A DNA stretch of 15,987 bases, taken from positions 1 through 15,987 of the forward strand of contig JASEIA010000030.1 of NCBI GenBank assembly GCA_030018575.1. Reading direction: 5' to 3'. Source of the stretch: Nanobdellota archaeon. GTDB lineage: Archaea; Nanobdellota; Nanobdellia; SCGC-AAA011-G17; GW2011-AR17. How positions within the stretch are numbered: the stretch's first letter is position 1; each line of letters begins with the position of its first letter. Position numbers and translations under genes: made by a program. This document shows positions 12,273 to 15,987 of this stretch, one piece after another. The notes under the pieces were generated by a model. That model was not told the DNA's origin, did not search any database, and saw only the letters and a program-made list of their open reading frames with translations.

Positions 12273-13030
12273 GCCTCAGCCTCCATAAAAATAGCCCCCC
12301 CTCCCTGGCTCGGGAGGGAAGGGTTGGTGTGGGACGTTCTAGAAGGGACAGCATTCATAAAATCCGTGTGCCCCTTCTCTTTGTTCCAGGAGGGAGTTGT
12401 TTTGGCTCTACACCAGAAGCCGGTTGCGGCGATATTACCCCCGTGAGTATTAACTAGCCCCTTGCCCTTACTATTATGGTATGCGGCACAACCATTATCC
12501 ATTACCTTCTGCCGCATGCCATCAGCAAACACGCTGTTTGCTTTACACACCTGAAGCTGCGAAATCATGTTGAGTGTTAGGAAAGAATTCCTGTTTGAGG
12601 CAATTCGTGAGGCAAAAGCCCTGCCGAAATCTTTTCTCACTTCGGTTCGAAACCTCACGGTTGATGCGCAACCGCAAGGTTTATTAAGATATTCGCCTTC
12701 AGTTTTCCAGGAACTCATTTATTTTGGTTTTCCTCTGGGTGTGGAAACTTTGAGGAAAACTTTTTTCCTTTTTATTCACCTCTGTTCTTTTTCGTGTAAA
12801 CCTTGCTTTTCATGTTAAATTGTCCCTCTGACAAAGGCGGGCATAAAGCTCCCCTTGTAAGACTTAAGAATGCTGAACTTGATGTCATCAATGCATGGGA
12901 TTACTAGTAATTGCTGTAATCCTATAGTGATATATAAGGGATATCTTATATTTAAAGATTATTGAAATGCACTATATATGTCAAAAAATAGAAAAAACCC
13001 GTTTTTGAGGGCTATAAGCCTAAAGAAAGC
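12273..13030. other. Hairpin-rich region without a convincing gene
   Basis: About 760 bp. Open frames exist on both strands (149 aa minus, 83 aa plus), but neither has recognisable sequence, a ribosome-binding site or protein-like composition. Perfect or near-perfect stems are unusually dense: CCCTCCC/GGGAGGG (12299-12318), GGTATGCGGCA/TGCCGCATGCC (12478-12520, one G-T pair), CGTGAGG/CCTCACG (12606-12659), CGGTTG/CAACCG (12658-12674), GTTTTCCTC/GAGGAAAAC (12727-12760), GGATTAC/GTAATCC (12898-12922) and ATATAAG/CTTATAT (12932-12951). A minus-strand TATA-like CTTTAAATATAAG lies at 12945-12957. It could be a long structured RNA read leftward or a decayed insertion element. I could not match it to RNase P RNA, SRP RNA, rRNA or a tRNA. 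Confidence 0.45.
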
Positions 13031-13032
13031 CA

Positions 13033-13551
13033 TTAAGCCTTGTTTACAACAGCTACGCTGCATCTGCAGGGGAGCTTGGATTTGGCAGAATCATAAGCAT
13101 CCAAAACAGGCTGCTTGTCAGCTGCATTTATATGAACGCTGAACATGGTTGAGCCTGCTTTTATCTGCGCCGCTGTGCCTATTATTCTTCCAAATGAGCG
13201 CTGCATGCCTGTCTGCATTCTGTCCGCTCCTGCGCCTGTAAGCATCTTGTTTTCCCTTATTGCATGATGGGGAAATGCCTTTACCTGCAGATGGTACGGC
13301 TTGTTCAGCAAATCAAGCTTTCTTGTAATTACCTGCCTTGCAGCTTCTATTGCATTGTGCCTGATTTGAATATCAGATTTTGAAATAAGGTCTATTCTTG
13401 TCTTGAACTCCTTTTTCAGGTCGCCTGTGTCATAACGCGCAACTTTTGAAGGAGGAACTGCCTTGATAAAAGCTTTGTTCTTGTACTTTGATTTTCTTGT
13501 GTAAGGGCGTTCAATTGCCCTGTAACATCTTCCCGGCCTAAGCCCTGCCAT
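13033..13551 (-). CDS. rpl10e: Large-subunit ribosomal protein L10e (uL16 family)
   Basis: 172 residues, the normal archaeal/eukaryal length. It begins MAGLRPGRCYRAIERPYTRK, the standard N-terminus. It contains the KLDLLNKPYHLQVKAFPHHAIRENKMLTGAGADRMQTGM core, which in uL16 proteins inserts a loop between helices 38 and 89 of 23S rRNA near the tRNA path. FGRIIGTAAQIKAGSTMFSV is also characteristic. The gene starts 1 nt after the stop of rpl35ae, with GGAG inside that gene's end, so the two are co-transcribed and probably co-translated. Unlike many archaeal loci, L10e here is paired with L35Ae. Confidence 0.97.
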   Translation of the reverse strand: MAGLRPGRCYRAIERPYTRKSKYKNKAFIKAVPPSKVARYDTGDLKKEFKTRIDLISKSDIQIRHNAIEAARQVITRKLDLLNKPYHLQVKAFPHHAIRENKMLTGAGADRMQTGMQRSFGRIIGTAAQIKAGSTMFSVHINAADKQPVLDAYDSAKSKLPCRCSVAVVNKA

Positions 13552-13552
13552 C

Positions 13553-13819
13553 TTACTCCACCACCTTAATCTTAGTGCCTATTGCCTGCCCAGGCAATCC
13601 GTGCTCGAATATTGCCCTTACACAGCCCTTGCAGCCGTGGGCAGCCCTTATTTCGCCATAAAGCTTCTTGCCGGATGGCGAAGCCCATTCAACTTTCCTG
13701 CCGACAAGCTTCAATGCCTTTTCCTTGCTTGACACTCCGCTGACTGCAAGTATCATGTGCTTGTTGCTCTGCGTGTGCCTTCCCTGCCTGAAATTGCAAA
13801 CAGTCGCTTCCATTGTCAT
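13553..13819 (-). CDS. rpl35ae: Large-subunit ribosomal protein L35Ae (eL33)
   Basis: 88 residues. The core GRKVEWASPSGKKLYGEIRAAHGCKGCVRAIFEHGLPGQAIGTKIKVVE matches archaeal L35Ae, a small beta-barrel protein of the large subunit without a bacterial counterpart. It is good evidence that the host is archaeal. Two in-frame ATGs, at 13819 and 13813, follow GGAGTGA. The spacing to the second (9 nt) is the more usual, so the true protein may be 86 residues (MEATVCNFRQG). It begins 54 bp after the nucleotidyltransferase gene, with a strong hairpin in the gap and no clear TATA box, which suggests transcription from the upstream gene's promoter. Confidence 0.93.
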   Translation of the reverse strand: MTMEATVCNFRQGRHTQSNKHMILAVSGVSSKEKALKLVGRKVEWASPSGKKLYGEIRAAHGCKGCVRAIFEHGLPGQAIGTKIKVVE

Positions 13820-13837
13820 TCACTCCGTTCATTCCAA

Positions 13838-13862
13838 GGTCCACGAACCCAGTTCGCAGACC
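13838..13862 (-). promoter_or_regulatory. 11-bp hairpin in the leader of the ribosomal-protein pair
   Basis: On the minus strand GGTCTGCGAAC and GTTCGTGGACC pair over 11 bp (two G-T) with a 3-nt TGG loop. The stem fills the gap between the nucleotidyltransferase stop and the L35Ae ribosome-binding site. It may be a processing site, a weak terminator, or a ribosomal-protein autoregulatory site. No T-run follows, which argues against simple termination. Confidence 0.55.
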
Positions 13863-13873
13863 ATTTTAGTTCC

Positions 13874-15751
13874 TCACAATAGTATTTCTATATCCGCGCC
13901 AACAAGGGTCCTGAGATCTTCCAAAAGCCTCTCCTTGATTGACATCCTCATGGGTGATACGAGCTTATTTATATGCTTTTCTAATTCCTCAGCAGAGCTT
14001 TTCTTGGCATTTTCAAGCCCGCCCTGCTTGTTTACATTGGCTAAAAGGATTTCATTGCGCTTTTCAATATCCTTTATAACAAATGCATTCTCGTCCAGGA
14101 CAAGCAGCTCGCCTATCTTCTCCCCGTACCTGAACCTTATTTTTGTCTTCTCAAGGCTCACTGCCTTTTTCCTCTGCATGTGCTCAACAAGCGCCTTTAT
14201 GAAAACCCTGGCGTCCTTCTTGATTTTCTGGACTTCCTGCTTTGAAATCCTTGCGGCAAGGAAATCCTCCTTTGCCTTTTCAACTTCCTTGAGGATTCTC
14301 ACAAACTTCTCTGGAACTCCCTCTTCCTTGACAAGCTTTGCCTTGAACATGTTGTAAAGCTCCTTGTCATCAAATGAATTCACTCCCTTCTCAGCGAGAA
14401 GGTCTCTTGTGATTGCCATGCACGAGTCATACACGTCAAGTATGCTTTCCTTCTCAGCTTTCTCCTCAATCTGCTTGAAAAGCTGCTTGATTCTTGCAAG
14501 GTAATCCTCTGCATCCTTGATAAGGTCATCTATCTCTTTTCCTGTTACAAAGGTGACCTTTCCGTGCTCAACATCCTTGTATGCTTTCCTTACTTTTTCA
14601 AGAATATCAACATACTTTTTCTCAAGCATTTTTTCTTTCTTGACAAATATGTCATCCATTAGCTGGATTGTCTCTTTTGGGGTTGGCGGCGGTATTCCGT
14701 AAAGCATCAATGCGGCCTGCGTTGGGTTGAGGATTGAATAATACAAGTCCTCCCCTAAGATGCTTAAGAGCTTTTGTTTTGCTCTCTGCACTAATTTCTC
14801 GCCAATATCCATGTTCATGTCAATTGATTCAGGGCTTGGCCTTATTCTTCCCATCTGAAGCAAAAGCTTCCACGGCATGAACACTCCCCTGTCGTATAAG
14901 GGAACGCCGTCCCTGAGGAATGTGTAGATTACCGGGTTTGCGTCTTTCACAGAGTCCCAGAAGTCAGTTAAAATGTATGTCTGGACATGGAACTGCTTTT
15001 TAACGCCCGTGATTCTTGCAGCGTCAAATCCCATTCCAATAATAATTGCCCTTAGCTTGTCCTTTAATTCTGCCCTTGGCATTTTCTTGACATCCGTGTC
15101 ATCTATAACAATGTAAACATCAATGTCGTTTGATTTCTCTCCCCTGAACAAAGAGCCTGCGGCAACATAGCTTACAATGTATTTCTCGAATTTCTTGAGA
15201 ACCATTGTCTTGTGGACTTCTGAAATTTTCAGCGCTGCAATCATGTCAGCAGGGTCATAAACCGGGGCTGACATTGCAATCATCTTAAGAACTTCATATT
15301 TTGCGTCATAGCATGACTCTTTTAATTCAGATGAAAGAAGTATTTCAACTGCAATATTCTCATCAATCCCCTTTGCAATCTCTTTTATTATCTGCTCAAG
15401 CTTTGCCCCAAGCTCCTGCTTTGGCATTTTTGTGCTGTCAGAGTCGTCAACAAGAACCAATGCATTTATCTTGTCAGGATTTTCAGGCCCTTTCTGCTCT
15501 TCCCTTAATTCAGGGGGCAGCATCTTGTCAGGGGGCATTAATGCAATTCCAACAATGTACTTGTCAAACTTCTCAAGGACTTTTTTTGTGAAATTGTCAA
15601 GCTTTTCCTTTATTGCCTTCAGCTTTTCCTGCATTTCAGGCGGTATTGAAGGCATTCCCTCTGGCACCAAAGGCCCCTGTGGAACAGGCATTTCCTGTTT
15701 TTTTTCGTCTTTTTGAGTGTTCTTGTCTTGTTTAGGCATTTTATCCCCCAT
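13874..15751 (-). CDS. Tandem nucleotidyltransferase-domain protein (one degenerate, one intact)
   Basis: 625 residues. A Pro/Lys-rich N-terminus (1-40) is followed by two related domains. The second (about 188-287) has GSLFRGEKSNDIDVYIVIDD with Gly199-Ser200 and Asp209/Asp211, the pol-beta-type nucleotidyltransferase active site. The first (about 60-166) aligns along its length (FDKYIVGIA with FEKYIVSYVA; STKMPKQELGAKL with VKKMPRAELKDKL; APVYD with VPLYD). It lacks the GS and has Lys and Asn in place of both metal-binding Asp residues. The remaining about 330 residues are charged helices. The reaction is unknown; nucleotide transfer to RNA or protein is typical. A TATA box at 15779-15786 supports a start at 15751, though the ATG at 15739 is possible. 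It sits upstream of L35Ae/L10e. Confidence 0.85.
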   Translation of the reverse strand: MGDKMPKQDKNTQKDEKKQEMPVPQGPLVPEGMPSIPPEMQEKLKAIKEKLDNFTKKVLEKFDKYIVGIALMPPDKMLPPELREEQKGPENPDKINALVLVDDSDSTKMPKQELGAKLEQIIKEIAKGIDENIAVEILLSSELKESCYDAKYEVLKMIAMSAPVYDPADMIAALKISEVHKTMVLKKFEKYIVSYVAAGSLFRGEKSNDIDVYIVIDDTDVKKMPRAELKDKLRAIIIGMGFDAARITGVKKQFHVQTYILTDFWDSVKDANPVIYTFLRDGVPLYDRGVFMPWKLLLQMGRIRPSPESIDMNMDIGEKLVQRAKQKLLSILGEDLYYSILNPTQAALMLYGIPPPTPKETIQLMDDIFVKKEKMLEKKYVDILEKVRKAYKDVEHGKVTFVTGKEIDDLIKDAEDYLARIKQLFKQIEEKAEKESILDVYDSCMAITRDLLAEKGVNSFDDKELYNMFKAKLVKEEGVPEKFVRILKEVEKAKEDFLAARISKQEVQKIKKDARVFIKALVEHMQRKKAVSLEKTKIRFRYGEKIGELLVLDENAFVIKDIEKRNEILLANVNKQGGLENAKKSSAEELEKHINKLVSPMRMSIKERLLEDLRTLVGADIEILL

Positions 15752-15778
15752 GGTTATATAGTGCTTAAACGGGATTCA

Positions 15779-15787
15779 TTTATAAAC
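15779..15787 (-). promoter_or_regulatory. TATA box of the nucleotidyltransferase and ribosomal-protein unit
   Basis: TTTATAAA on the minus strand is centred about 32 bp before the ATG at 15751. It is the only clear promoter upstream of the nucleotidyltransferase, rpl35ae, rpl10e series. Confidence 0.45.
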
Positions 15788-15830
15788 CTTGCGATTTATT
15801 TTTGCCGACGGAAATCGCGAGTGCTGAAAA

Positions 15831-15876
15831 ACCATGGGGTTTTTGGCATGCCGAAAACGCGAAGCGTTTTCCAGCA
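15831..15876. other. Hairpins between the promoter and the tandem repeats
   Basis: Here CGAAAACGC and GCGTTTTCC-type arms (about 15853-15871) give an 8-bp perfect stem around GAA. An AAACCATGGGGTTT palindrome-like stretch and GGCATGCC precede it. No gene is visible from 15788 to the right edge. Confidence 0.45.
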
Positions 15877-15889
15877 GCTTGGAGCGTAA

Positions 15890-15987
15890 GCGACAAAGTC
15901 CTGCGAGCGAAGCGAGTGGGATTTGGAGTGCCAGCGACAAAGTCCTGCGAGCGAAGCGAGTGGGATTTGGAGTGCCAGCGACAAAGT
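15890..15987. repeat. 44-bp tandem repeat array reaching the window edge
   Basis: Two identical 44-bp units (15890-15933, 15934-15977), each starting GCGACAAAGTCCTGCGAGCG and ending TTTGGAGTGCCA, and the first 10 bp of a third. A partial related stretch (TTGGAGCGTAAGCGACAAAG) precedes the array. Unit length is not a multiple of three, so coding conservation is unlikely. The array continues beyond the window. Confidence 0.85.

Noticed and set aside
12640..12660. GGTTCGAAACC looks like a tRNA T-arm
   Set aside because: Only two stem pairs flank the loop, and no acceptor, D or anticodon arms can be folded around it.
12269..12718. 149-aa minus-strand open frame
   Set aside because: No recognisable motif, no ribosome-binding site, includes the hairpin-rich spacer, and overlaps the better supported 53-aa gene start.
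12720..12765. GAGGAAAAC on either strand suggested the RNase P RNA conserved core
   Set aside because: The partner ACAGAA-type element and the P4 pairing are missing; it is explained by a local 9-bp hairpin.
12895..12925. GGGATTACTAGTAATTGC resembles a conserved stretch of 16S rRNA (CTAGTAATCGC)
   Set aside because: Flanking sequence does not follow 16S order, and the stretch is explained as a 7-bp stem GGATTAC/GTAATCC.
13668..14357. 229-aa plus-strand open frame
   Set aside because: Antisense shadow of the nucleotidyltransferase and L35Ae genes, which carry clear family motifs.
15890..15987. CRISPR array
   Set aside because: Units are contiguous and identical without unique spacers, and no cas genes are present.

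Overview
This window looks like part of an archaeal chromosome, most likely from a DPANN-type lineage (Woesearchaeota, Pacearchaeota or relatives). The exact lineage cannot be fixed from sequence reading alone. The archaeal evidence is a ribosomal protein pair (eL33/L35Ae and L10e), an archaeal/eukaryal ATP-dependent DNA ligase, and TATA boxes about 26-32 bp upstream of many start codons, the spacing expected for leaderless archaeal transcripts. Several short, orphan, basic or coiled-coil proteins and a bacterial-type MetK and RadC add a mosaic character.

Layout. (1) 1-400: the 5' part of a PlsC/DAGAT-like acyltransferase, running off the left edge. (2) About 464-4580: an AT-rich accessory island. 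It holds an hsdR 5' fragment joined to a tiny hsdS 3' tail (a collapsed type I restriction-modification locus), a putative antitoxin and DUF3368-type PIN toxin overlapping by 4 bp, an unrecognised 386-aa protein with alternating strand/helix pattern, and a convergent radC. Inverted copies of a short GC-rich hairpin repeat lie at both ends of this island. A third copy sits near 12.0 kb. (3) 4631-9216: metK and an ATP-dependent DNA ligase on the minus strand, then a tandem-duplicated nitroreductase divergent from the ligase across only 38 bp, then a 54-aa orphan with a textbook Shine-Dalgarno sequence. (4) 9320-11268: a 74-aa basic protein, a circularly permuted GTPase, and a broken YhcG/DUF1016-family PDDEXK nuclease. 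The nuclease is interrupted by an in-frame segment of about 84 bp made of two perfect inverted repeats. (5) 11293-12272: three small hypothetical genes on the minus strand. (6) 12273-13030: about 760 bp with no convincing gene but many perfect hairpins, so a candidate structured RNA or a decayed mobile element. (7) 13033-15751: rpl10e, rpl35ae, and a 625-aa protein with a degenerate and an intact nucleotidyltransferase domain in tandem. (8) The right edge carries a 44-bp tandem repeat.

How the genes work together. The housekeeping genes (ligase, metK, ribosomal proteins, GTPase) cover replication/repair, methyl-donor supply and translation. The remaining genes look like defence or mobile remnants: type I R-M debris, a toxin-antitoxin pair, RadC and a YhcG nuclease fragment. 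The most unusual observations are the hsdR::hsdS deletion scar inside repeat-bounded DNA, the palindromic insertion in the YhcG gene, the pseudo-dimeric nitroreductase, the tandem pseudo/active nucleotidyltransferase, and the hairpin-rich gene-free region.
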